Source of the DNA: Comamonadaceae bacterium
GTDB taxonomy: Bacteria > Pseudomonadota > Gammaproteobacteria > Burkholderiales > Burkholderiaceae_C
Direction: 5' to 3'
DNA: 5,669 nucleotides
Assembly: GCA_947466165.1 (NCBI GenBank)
Contig: CANIDW010000116.1
Location: 1-5,669, forward strand
The notes beneath the pieces are model-generated. The model did no database searches. It worked only from the letters and a program-made list of their open reading frames with translations, and was not told the DNA's origin. Positions 1 to 5,669 of the stretch are shown here, one piece after another (positions within the stretch are counted from its first letter, which is position 1; the number at the start of each line of letters is the position of its first letter). Position numbers and translations under genes: made by a program.

Positions 1-505
1 GCAGCGTGCAAAAGGCGGCCAGCAAGTCGTCCAACATGATGCCAAAGCCACCACGCGGACCGAAACCCTTGAAGTGCCGGTCCGCCCAGGCCATGGGCTC
101 GGGCTTGAGGGCGTCAAACATACGAAACAGCGCAAAGGCAACCAGCTGCATCAGCCAGCCTGCCGGCATGAGCAGCCAGAGTACCAGCCAGAAAGCGGCG
201 ATCTCGTCCCAGACGATGTGGCCCGAGTCAGCTATTTGCATGTGTTGCGCTGTGACCGTGCAGGCCCACCAGCCCAGCAAAAAAGAGGCGGCAATCAGCA
301 GTCCGAGTTGCGTGCTGGAAAGCCATTGCTGCAGTGCCAGAAAGCACAGCCAGGCCCACATCGTGCCGACGGTGCCGGGCGCCACCGGGCTCAGACCCGA
401 GCCGAAGCCCAGCGCGATCACATGCGCAGGATGCGCCAGCATGAAGCGGGCCGTCGGGCGCCGCATCGGGGCGGGGTGTGAAGGCAAGGCGTTGGGGTCG
501 TTCAT
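1..505 (-). CDS. pgpA: Phosphatidylglycerophosphatase A (3' end outside window)
   Basis: PgpA is an inner-membrane enzyme that removes the phosphate from phosphatidylglycerol phosphate to give phosphatidylglycerol. Reading the minus strand from ATG at 505-503 gives 168 codons before the window ends, close to the family's usual length of about 170, so only a short C-terminal piece is missing. Family signatures are visible: GFGSGLSPVAPGTVGT at residues 33-48, GHIVWDEIAAFW at 95-106 (acidic D100, E101), FRMFDALKPEP at 127-137, a D-R pair at 142-143, and GGFGIMLDDLLAAF at 152-165 with D159 and D160. Hydrophobic stretches near residues 51-84 and 105-128 fit membrane segments. The start codon overlaps the thiL stop as ATGA (505-502), so translation is probably coupled to thiL. 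I see no Shine-Dalgarno before it. An internal ATG at residue 14 is an alternative start. The identification is secure; the exact start is fairly secure because of the overlap. Confidence 0.93.
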   Translation of the reverse strand, partial: MNDPNALPSHPAPMRRPTARFMLAHPAHVIALGFGSGLSPVAPGTVGTMWAWLCFLALQQWLSSTQLGLLIAASFLLGWWACTVTAQHMQIADSGHIVWDEIAAFWLVLWLLMPAGWLMQLVAFALFRMFDALKPEPMAWADRHFKGFGPRGGFGIMLDDLLAAFCTL

Positions 506-1488
506 GCGAAATGGTCAAACGAAGCGAAGTGGTTTGGCATGGGGGCGCCCGCTGCATCGAGCAGTCGCAAGCCGGGCTGAGCGTCAATCCGGCCTATGCG
601 GCTCACGGGGGTGGCGCTAGTCTGCGCTGCGGCGAGGATGGCGCTTTGTGCCGACGGCGGCGCCGTGAACAGCAGCTCATAGTCGTCGCCGCCGGACAGC
701 ACGCAGTGCAGCGCCTGCGTGTGGCTTAAGCCCGCGCCCGCCCAGTCGCTGTGCGCCCGGGCGCACAGCCGCTCGAGCGCGGCTTCGGTGTTCAGCGTCG
801 CGCCGACCTGAGAGGCTTTGAGCAGATGCCCGAGGTCACCCACCAGACCGTCGCTGAGGTCCATCGCCGCGCTGGCCAGGCCGCGCAGCGCCATACCGAG
901 CGCGATGCGGGGGCTGGGTTCTTCCAGGCGCAGCCGCGTTGCTTGTAGCAAGGCAGGCGGCAAAGAAAGCTGGCCCTGCAGGGATTGCAGTGCCAGCCGC
1001 GCATCACCCAGATGACCACTCACATAGATGTCGTCGCCCGGCTGCGCGCCGCTGCGCAGCAGGGCCTGGCTTTGACCGCCCGGGGCAGGCACGCTGCCAA
1101 AAACAGTGATGCAGATGTTCAGCGGGCCGCGCGTGGTGTCTCCGCCAATCAGCTCGCAACCGTGGCTGTCGGCCAGTGCGAAAAGTCCTCCGGCAAATGC
1201 CGCCAGCCAGACCTCGTCAATGTGCGGCAGTGCCAAGGCCAGCGTGAAGCCCATCGGTTCGGCGCCGCAGGCCGCCAGATCGCTCAAATTAACGGCCAGC
1301 GCTTTGTGGCCCAGGCTGCGCGGGTCCACGTCAGCAAAAAAATGCCGGCCCTGCACCAGCATGTCGGTGGAGATCGCCATGTGCGAGCCGGCCGGCGTTT
1401 GCAGCAGCGCGCAGTCGTCACCAATGCCCAGCACCGCGCGGCGTGCCGGGCGCTTGAAGAAGCGTTCGATCAGGTCAAATTCACCCAT
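502..1488 (-). CDS. thiL: Thiamine-monophosphate kinase
   Basis: ThiL phosphorylates thiamine monophosphate with ATP to make thiamine diphosphate, the last step of coenzyme biosynthesis, in the cytoplasm. The 328-residue product matches the usual family length (about 320-330). It carries the N-terminal GEFDLI (2-7), the glycine/aspartate motif GIGDDCA (21-27), STDMLVQGRHF (40-50), GHKALAVNLSDLAACGA (60-76), GGDTTR (115-120), MDLSDGL (209-215) and GGDDYELLF (266-274). These aspartate-rich motifs bind Mg-ATP and substrate in the AIR-synthase/ThiL fold. The start ATG is 1488-1486 and the next residues are the expected GEFDLI, so this start is well supported, although the only Shine-Dalgarno candidate is a weak GAG. 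The stop overlaps the pgpA start, and apaG ends 44 bases upstream. The thiL-pgpA pairing is common in proteobacteria. I see no thiamine riboswitch in front of it, as expected for a kinase that acts on both new and salvaged thiamine phosphate. Confidence 0.97.
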   Translation of the reverse strand: MGEFDLIERFFKRPARRAVLGIGDDCALLQTPAGSHMAISTDMLVQGRHFFADVDPRSLGHKALAVNLSDLAACGAEPMGFTLALALPHIDEVWLAAFAGGLFALADSHGCELIGGDTTRGPLNICITVFGSVPAPGGQSQALLRSGAQPGDDIYVSGHLGDARLALQSLQGQLSLPPALLQATRLRLEEPSPRIALGMALRGLASAAMDLSDGLVGDLGHLLKASQVGATLNTEAALERLCARAHSDWAGAGLSHTQALHCVLSGGDDYELLFTAPPSAQSAILAAAQTSATPVSRIGRIDAQPGLRLLDAAGAPMPNHFASFDHFA

Positions 1489-1532
1489 AAGCGCTCAGCA
1501 TAACGCGCCGGGGCTGGCAGGCGCAGTGGCTT

Positions 1533-1922
1533 TCAGTGCAGCACGCGGGCGGGTGAACCGGGCGTGGCTTCCAGCACGAACATGGGAATCTCGGCCTCAA
1601 AACGCGTGCCGTCTTCAGCCACGCAGAAGTACTGGCCGTGCATGGTGCCGGTGGCGGTGCGCAAGCGTGAAGCGCTGCTGTACTGAAAAGATTCCCCCGG
1701 CCGCAGCAGCGGCTGGTGGCCGACAACGCCCAGGCCTTTGACCTCTTCGTTGTGGCCCTTGGCGTCACTGATGAACCAGTGGCGCGCAATCAGCTGGGCC
1801 GCCACCTCACCGGTGTTGGTGATGGTCACGGTGTACGAAAACGCAAACAGCTGGTTCTCTGGCTCGGACTGTTCCGGCAGGTAACGCGGCAGGACTTCGC
1901 AGGAAAATTGGTAGGTCGGCAT
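1533..1922 (-). CDS. apaG: ApaG (DUF525) family protein
   Basis: ApaG is a small cytoplasmic protein with a fibronectin-III-like beta fold. Its mutants in enterobacteria are linked to Co2+ resistance and Mg2+ efflux phenotypes, but its biochemical role is unsettled. From the ATG at 1922-1920 the product is 129 residues, near the family's usual 125. It shows the family pattern: a YLPEQS-type N-terminus (YLPEQSEPE), FSYTVTITNTGEVAAQLIARHW, EVKGLGVVGHQPLL followed by a P-G-E turn, GTMHGQYFCV and EDGTRFEAEIP. The open frame extends upstream to an ATG at 1946, adding eight residues (137 in total). I prefer 1922 because homologues begin just before the Y-x-F strand and because the extra codons are unusually AT-rich at third positions, but neither start has a Shine-Dalgarno. 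The gene diverges from rpe and lies 44 bases upstream of thiL, probably in the same transcript as thiL and pgpA. Confidence 0.93.
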   Translation of the reverse strand: MPTYQFSCEVLPRYLPEQSEPENQLFAFSYTVTITNTGEVAAQLIARHWFISDAKGHNEEVKGLGVVGHQPLLRPGESFQYSSASRLRTATGTMHGQYFCVAEDGTRFEAEIPMFVLEATPGSPARVLH

Positions 1923-2014
1923 GGTATTGAGAATGAATGCTTGCATGTTAACGCGGCCACTATCCCGGCCAGTTGCCTTGCACTGCTGGCCATAGCCTGC
2001 GGCGGCGCTTAAGC

Positions 2015-2020
2015 GACAAT
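2015..2020 (+). promoter_or_regulatory. Possible -10 box for rpe (GACAAT)
   Basis: GACAAT matches the sigma-70 -10 consensus at four of six positions and ends six bases before the rpe ATG at 2027. If used, transcription would start on or next to the start codon and rpe would be leaderless, which would agree with the absence of any Shine-Dalgarno before this gene. No convincing -35 hexamer lies 16-18 bases upstream, so this is a weak call. Confidence 0.25.
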
Positions 2021-2026
2021 CCAGCC

Positions 2027-2718
<692 letters not shown>

Positions 2719-2722
<4 letters not shown>

Positions 2723-3441
2723 ACTTGCCGCTGCCGTTGTCACTGCCCGATCTGCGTGGCGTGATCGTCGATCTCGACGGCACCATGGTGGACACGCTGG
2801 GCGATTTCGAAGCCGCCCTGAACCGCATGCTGGCCGAGCTGGATTTGCCGCCCGTGAGCCGTGCGCTGGTGGAGCGCACAGTGGGCAAGGGCTCCGAGCA
2901 CCTGATCCGTTCGGTGTTGGAGCATCAGCTTGCATTGCCCGGAGTTCATACCCAAGGTCAGCCTGGCGACGGCCGCGCCGATGAGCTCATGGCGCAGGCC
3001 TGGCGTATCTATCAGCGCCATTACCTGGAGATCAACGGCGCTTTTTCCGCTGTGTACCCCGGCGTGATGGCCGGCTTGCAACAATGGCAGGGCCGCGGCT
3101 TGCAACTGGCCTGCCTGACCAACAAGCCGCTTGACTTTGCGCGGCCCCTGCTCAAAGCCAAAGGGCTGGACGGGTTTTTTGGGCATGTGTTCGGCGGTGA
3201 CAGTTTTGAGCGCAAAAAACCCGATCCCCTGCCGTTGCACAAGACCTGCGAGGCCATGGGCACGCTGGCCGCGCAGACCCTGATGGTCGGGGACTCTGAA
3301 AACGACGGACTGGCAGCCCGCGCCGCCGGCTGCCCGGTGGTGCTGGTGAGCTACGGCTACAACCACGGCAGGCCCATCCGCGAGGTTGATGCCGACGGCT
3401 ATGTCGATTCTCTGGCCGAGCTGGCCTTTGCTACACTTTGA
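2719..3441 (+). CDS. gph: Phosphoglycolate phosphatase (HAD family)
   Basis: Gph removes phosphate from 2-phosphoglycolate, a by-product of Rubisco oxygenation or of DNA 3'-end repair. The 240-residue product is a haloacid dehalogenase-type phosphatase with an alpha-helical cap. Motif I is [10 protein letters not shown] (17-26), with nucleophile D18 and general acid D20. Motif II is CLTNKP (132-137), with T134. Motif III is KKPDP (166-170). Motif IV is MVGDSENDG (189-197), with D192 and D196. HAD phosphatases are hard to tell apart by sequence, but length, motifs and the rpe/trpE neighbourhood favour Gph. The start is TTG at 2719-2721, overlapping the rpe stop (TTGA). The nearest downstream ATG (2785) lies inside motif I and would destroy the nucleophile, so a non-ATG start is required. 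There is no Shine-Dalgarno, which suggests coupling to rpe. The last codons appear to carry the trp promoter. Confidence 0.94.
3429..3437 (+). promoter_or_regulatory. Candidate extended -10 promoter for the trp leader
   Basis: TGCTACACT is a TGn extended -10 element joined to TACACT (four of six matches to TATAAT). It lies within the final codons of gph. Predicted transcription would begin near 3444-3445, only two or three bases before the ATG of the leader ORF at 3447. The region at the -35 position (about 3408-3414) is poor, which is tolerable for an extended -10 promoter. This is inferred from sequence alone. Confidence 0.4.
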
Positions 3442-3446
3442 GCCAC

Positions 3447-3530
3447 ATGTTCATTCACCGCATCACACGTACAGGTTGTAGCGACCGGGGAGCCTGGCCC
3501 TGGCGCCGCTGCCCTTTGCTGCGCGCCTGA
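3447..3530 (+). CDS. Candidate trp leader peptide (TrpL-like, 27 aa)
   Basis: This short ORF begins five bases after the gph stop and encodes 27 residues ending in GAWPWRRCPLLRA. It contains two tryptophan codons separated by one proline (TGG at 3495-3497 and 3501-3503) and lies directly upstream of trpE. That is the arrangement expected of an attenuation leader peptide, on which ribosomes stall when charged tRNA-Trp is scarce. The second Trp codon lies in a possible stem (3500-3506 with 3531-3537), so a stalled ribosome would open it. There is no good Shine-Dalgarno, but the putative start of transcription is two or three bases upstream, so translation could be essentially leaderless, as reported for the Sinorhizobium meliloti trpL. 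Two Trp codons in 27 is not statistically compelling on its own in GC-rich DNA, so the call rests on position together with the promoter and hairpin. Confidence 0.5.
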   Translation: MFIHRITRTGCSDRGAWPWRRCPLLRA

Positions 3531-3580
3531 GCGCCGGCCCTGCGCGTCCCGCCCAGCGCTGACGCCGCCCTCTGATGCGC

Positions 3581-3599
3581 CCGACCTGAGGTCGGTTTC
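3581..3599 (+). terminator. Candidate attenuator hairpin upstream of trpE
   Basis: CCGACC-TGA-GGTCGG (3581-3595) is a perfect six-base-pair stem with a three-base loop, followed by TTTCC. It lies about 50 bases after the stop of the candidate leader peptide and 95 bases before the trpE start, the right place for an intrinsic attenuator. The U-tract is short, so termination would be inefficient or would need a factor. The same 15-base palindrome could instead be an operator. I could not draw a strong classical antiterminator competing with it. Confidence 0.45.
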
Positions 3600-3639
3600 C
3601 TGAGCCTCCCTGCCCCATAGCCAGTGCGAGGCGTTTTGA

Positions 3640-3693
3640 ATGAACCGTGTGGTGCTGCCGCTGCGCAGGCCACGCCGAAAGGACATGTTTTGA
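3640..3693 (+). CDS. Possible upstream ORF coupled to trpE (17 aa)
   Basis: ATG at 3640 opens a 17-codon frame encoding MNRVVLPLRRPRRKDMF. A GAGG Shine-Dalgarno-like sequence (3628-3631) lies eight bases upstream, better than most genes in this window possess. The stop TGA (3691-3693) overlaps the trpE TTG start (3690-3692), so ribosomes finishing here could restart on trpE. Five of the 17 residues are arginine. No homologue is known to me and it may be chance, but the exact stop/start overlap is suggestive. Confidence 0.25.
   Translation: MNRVVLPLRRPRRKDMF
3677..3683 (+). promoter_or_regulatory. Ribosome binding site that fixes the trpE start
   Basis: GAAAGGA ends six bases before TTG 3690, the ideal spacing, and supports that TTG rather than the upstream in-frame GTG at 3624. 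The nearer ATG at 3685 is out of frame with trpE and meets a TGA after one more codon. Confidence 0.7.
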
Positions 3694-5201
3694 TCTCTGA
3701 ACTTGAATTCAAAAGCCTGGCGCAGCAAGGCTATAACCGCATTCCCCTGATGGTCGAGGCCTTTGCCGACCTCGAAACCCCGCTGTCGCTCTACCTCAAG
3801 CTGGCCTTTTCCAAAGACGGCGGCAAGTACAGCTTCTTGCTCGAGTCGGTGGTGGGTGGTGAGCGCTTTGGCCGCTACAGCTTCATCGGCCTGCCGGCGC
3901 GCACTTTGCTTCGCTCAAGCGGCTTTGGCGCCGATGCCGTCACCGAGGTGGTGACCGACGGCCAGGTGATGGAGACTTCGAGCTTGAACCCGCTGGACTT
4001 CATTGAGGCTTACCAACAACGTTTCAAGGTGGCGCTGAGTCCGGGTCTGCCGCGTTTTTGCGGCGGGCTGGCCGGCTACTTCGGCTACGACACGGTGCGC
4101 TACATCGAAAAAAAGCTCCAGGCCTCGTGCCCGCCCGACACCCTGGGCTGCCCCGACATCCTGCTCTTGCAATGTGAGGAGTTGGCCGTCATCGACAACC
4201 TGTCGGGCAAGCTGTATTTGATTGTCTACGCCGACCCGGCGCTGCCCGAGGCTTTTGCCAACGCCAAGAAGCGTTTACGCGGCCTCAAAGAGCAGTTGCA
4301 GTATTCGGTCAGTGCACCGGTGGTCAAGCCCTCCCAGGGTTTTCCGGCCGAGCGTGAGTTTGCCAAAGCCGATTACATCGCCGCCGTCGAGCGCGCCAAG
4401 GAACTGATTGCCGGCGGCGACTTCATGCAGGTGCAGGTCGGACAGCGCATCAAGAAGCGCTACACCGAGTCGCCCTTGTCGCTGTACCGCGCGCTGCGCT
4501 CGCTCAATCCCAGCCCCTACATGTATTACTACCACTTTGGTGACTTCCATGTGGTCGGGGCGTCACCGGAGATTCTGGTGCGCCAGGAAAAAGTCGTCAT
4601 TGAGGGCGTGGACAGCGAAAAAATCACCATCCGCCCGCTGGCCGGAACGCGGCCGCGCGCGACCTCGCCCGAAGCTGACAAGGCGGCCGAGCAAGAGCTG
4701 ATCAACGACCCGAAAGAGCGCGCCGAGCATGTCATGCTGATCGATCTGGCGCGCAACGACATCGGTCGCATCGCCCAGACCGGCTCGGTCAAGGTCACGG
4801 AAGCGTTTGCGGTGGAGCGTTACAGCCACGTCATGCACATCGTCAGCAATGTCGAGGGTGTTCTCAAAGAAGGCATGAGTAACATGGATGTGCTCAAAGC
4901 AACTTTCCCGGCCGGTACTCTGACCGGCGCGCCCAAGGTGCATGCGATGGAGCTGATTGACCAGCTCGAACCCAGCAAGCGCGGCCTGTACGGAGGCGCT
5001 TGCGGCTACCTGAGTTTTGCCGGCGACATGGATGTGGCGATTGCGATTCGCACCGGCATCATCAAGGACCAGACTTTGTATGTGCAGGCGGCTGCCGGCG
5101 TGGTGGCCGACTCGGTGCCCGAGCTCGAATGGAAAGAAACCGAAGCCAAGGCGCGCGCCTTGCTTCGTGCCAGCGAGCTGGTGGAAGAGGGGCTGGAATG
5201 A
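3690..5201 (+). CDS. trpE: Anthranilate synthase component I
   Basis: TrpE, with TrpG, converts chorismate and glutamine (or ammonia) to anthranilate, the first committed step of tryptophan synthesis. Starting from TTG 3690 the protein is 503 residues and begins MISELEFKSL, the kind of N-terminus expected in Burkholderiales homologues. The N-terminal domain carries the tryptophan feedback-site motif LLES (50-53), so product inhibition is expected. The C-terminal chorismate-binding domain shows GGDFMQVQVGQR (242-253), SLNPSPYMYY (271-280), GASPEILVR (290-298), IRPLAGTRPRA (314-324), LIDLARNDIGR (350-360), YSHVMHIVSNVEG (378-390), FPAGTLTGAPK (406-416), YGGACGYLSF (434-443) and QAAAGVVADSVPELEW (466-481). 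The open frame reaches back to GTG 3624, but those 22 residues lack family similarity. A GAAAGGA Shine-Dalgarno six bases upstream supports the TTG. Expression is probably controlled by the upstream leader region. Confidence 0.97.
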   Translation: MISELEFKSLAQQGYNRIPLMVEAFADLETPLSLYLKLAFSKDGGKYSFLLESVVGGERFGRYSFIGLPARTLLRSSGFGADAVTEVVTDGQVMETSSLNPLDFIEAYQQRFKVALSPGLPRFCGGLAGYFGYDTVRYIEKKLQASCPPDTLGCPDILLLQCEELAVIDNLSGKLYLIVYADPALPEAFANAKKRLRGLKEQLQYSVSAPVVKPSQGFPAEREFAKADYIAAVERAKELIAGGDFMQVQVGQRIKKRYTESPLSLYRALRSLNPSPYMYYYHFGDFHVVGASPEILVRQEKVVIEGVDSEKITIRPLAGTRPRATSPEADKAAEQELINDPKERAEHVMLIDLARNDIGRIAQTGSVKVTEAFAVERYSHVMHIVSNVEGVLKEGMSNMDVLKATFPAGTLTGAPKVHAMELIDQLEPSKRGLYGGACGYLSFAGDMDVAIAIRTGIIKDQTLYVQAAAGVVADSVPELEWKETEAKARALLRASELVEEGLE

Positions 5202-5314
5202 GTCATCAAAATTTGGCTGACCAAGAGTTTTTCCGCAGGGCCGCCCCAAGGAAAAATGCGGCCCCCTCGGGGGGCAGCGCAGTACGCGCAGCGACAAGCG
5301 TGGGGGCTCTATGA
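5198..5314 (+). CDS. Possible 38-codon ORF bridging trpE and trpG
   Basis: ATG at 5198-5200 overlaps the trpE stop as ATGA, and its own TGA (5312-5314) overlaps the trpG ATG (5311-5313) as ATGA, so an unbroken reading path joins the two subunit genes. The product begins [19 protein letters not shown] and continues with small residues (Ala, Gly, Ser, Val). I recognise no domain. About two thirds of it is encoded by a repeat-like hairpin element, so the frame may exist to carry ribosomes across the spacer and not to make a working protein, or it may be chance. A GAAGAGGGG sequence (5184-5192) at the end of trpE could serve as its Shine-Dalgarno. Confidence 0.3.
   Translation: MSHQNLADQEFFRRAAPRKNAAPSGGSAVRAATSVGAL
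5238..5307 (+). repeat. Hairpin-rich repeat-like element in the trpE-trpG spacer
   Basis: The segment runs from GGGCCGCCCCAAGG to GCGTGGGGGC. Its centre is a perfect six-base-pair hairpin, GCCCCC-TCG-GGGGGC (5261-5275), and its outer arms (CCCCA at 5244-5248, TGGGG at 5301-5305) are also complementary, giving a REP-like two-tier structure. From memory, very similar elements are scattered between genes in Comamonadaceae genomes. I cannot confirm copy number because only one copy lies in this window. Its right end supplies the G-rich tract just upstream of trpG. Confidence 0.55.
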
Positions 5315-5669
5315 AGATTTTGATGGTCGACAACTACGACTCGTTCACCTACAACATCGTTCAGTATTTCGGCGAGTTGGGCGCTGCGGTCACGGTGGTG
5401 CGCAACGACGAGGTGTCGCTGGCCGACATCGCCGCGCAGGCACCCACGCACCTGGTGATTTCGCCGGGCCCGTGTTCACCGGCCGAGGCGGGTATTTCGG
5501 TGGCCGCGATCCAGCACTTTGCCGGCAAGCTGCCGATCCTCGGTGTCTGCCTGGGCCACCAGGCGATAGGCGCGGCCTTCGGCGGCAAGATCATTCGCGC
5601 AAAGCAATTGATGCACGGCAAGACCAGCGTGATCAGCACCACGCAGCAAGGTGTTTTTGCCGGTCTGCC
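5311..5669 (+). CDS. trpG: Anthranilate synthase component II, glutamine amidotransferase (3' end outside window)
   Basis: TrpG hydrolyses glutamine and passes ammonia to TrpE for anthranilate synthesis; in many bacteria the same subunit also serves aminodeoxychorismate synthase. The first 119 codons of an expected 190 or so are present. They start [20 protein letters not shown], then the oxyanion-loop region VISPGPCSP (49-57) and the class I amidotransferase nucleophile motif [10 protein letters not shown] (78-87), with catalytic C80. The His-Glu pair of the triad lies beyond the window. The separate trpE and trpG with no fusion, together with the conserved order, indicate the trpEG(DC) arrangement usual in this group, with trpD likely next. 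The start ATG (5311) follows GTGGGGGC, whose G-run can act as a ribosome binding site. It also overlaps the stop of the 38-codon ORF. trpG lies 109 bases after trpE. Confidence 0.96.
   Translation, partial: MKILMVDNYDSFTYNIVQYFGELGAAVTVVRNDEVSLADIAAQAPTHLVISPGPCSPAEAGISVAAIQHFAGKLPILGVCLGHQAIGAAFGGKIIRAKQLMHGKTSVISTTQQGVFAGL

Noticed and set aside
228..587. A 119-codon minus-strand frame overlapping pgpA and the end of thiL
   Set aside because: It is in a different frame from pgpA, whose family motifs occupy the same strand and bases.
1489..1532. A terminator or separate promoter between apaG and thiL
   Set aside because: The 44-base gap has no convincing stem followed by a T-run. A TATGCT hexamer (minus strand, 1502-1497) lacks a -35 partner, so co-transcription is simpler.
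985..1741. Plus-strand open frames opposite thiL and apaG
   Set aside because: They lie antisense to clear thiL and apaG coding regions and their translations are low-complexity Ala/Arg/Gln-rich with no family similarity.
1959..2019. A sigma-70 promoter for apaG on the minus strand (GATAGT at 1964-1959, or TTGTCG at 2019-2014)
   Set aside because: No -35/-10 pair with acceptable spacing and matches could be assembled. A promoter must lie near here but I cannot place it.
1973..2026. N-terminal extension of rpe by 18 codons
   Set aside because: The added residues have no family counterpart and would cover the likely promoter. ATG 2027 gives a normal Rpe N-terminus.
4563..5333. A 256-codon minus-strand open frame opposite the 3' part of trpE
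   Set aside because: It mirrors the codon structure of trpE, has no recognisable motif, and crosses the trpE-trpG spacer. A shadow frame is the simplest explanation.

Overview
The window is GC-rich, densely packed housekeeping DNA. The strongly GC-biased third codon positions, the gene order (pgpA-thiL-apaG facing rpe-gph-trpE-trpG) and the protein sequences all point to a betaproteobacterium of the order Burkholderiales, most likely the family Comamonadaceae (Polaromonas/Rhodoferax/Variovorax-like). The placement is inferred from protein and synteny resemblance, because there is no rRNA or other marker in the window. There is no phage, transposase, CRISPR array, toxin-antitoxin pair or defence system here.

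The left part (1-1922) is read on the minus strand: apaG, then thiL (thiamine-monophosphate kinase), then pgpA (phosphatidylglycerophosphatase A, running off the left edge). thiL and pgpA overlap by four bases (ATGA), so they are very likely translationally coupled. A short divergent intergenic region (about 1923-2026) separates this block from the plus-strand block.

The right part (2027-5669) is read on the plus strand: rpe (ribulose-phosphate 3-epimerase), gph (phosphoglycolate phosphatase, starting with TTG inside the rpe stop), a roughly 250-base leader region, trpE (anthranilate synthase component I, best start a TTG), a roughly 110-base spacer carrying a hairpin-rich repeat-like element, and trpG (the glutamine amidotransferase subunit, truncated by the right edge). 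rpe and gph serve central carbon metabolism. TrpE and TrpG form the enzyme that turns chorismate and glutamine into anthranilate.

The parts that deserve a second look are non-coding or very small. (1) Upstream of trpE there is a 27-codon ORF with a Trp-Pro-Trp segment, preceded by an extended -10 box inside the end of gph and followed by a 15-base perfect hairpin: a candidate trp attenuator whose leader peptide would be translated from a nearly leaderless transcript. (2) A 17-codon arginine-rich ORF with its own Shine-Dalgarno ends exactly on the trpE TTG start. (3) A 38-codon ORF joins trpE to trpG with ATGA overlaps at both ends and is largely made of a repeat-like hairpin element. I found nothing that amounts to a new multi-gene system.
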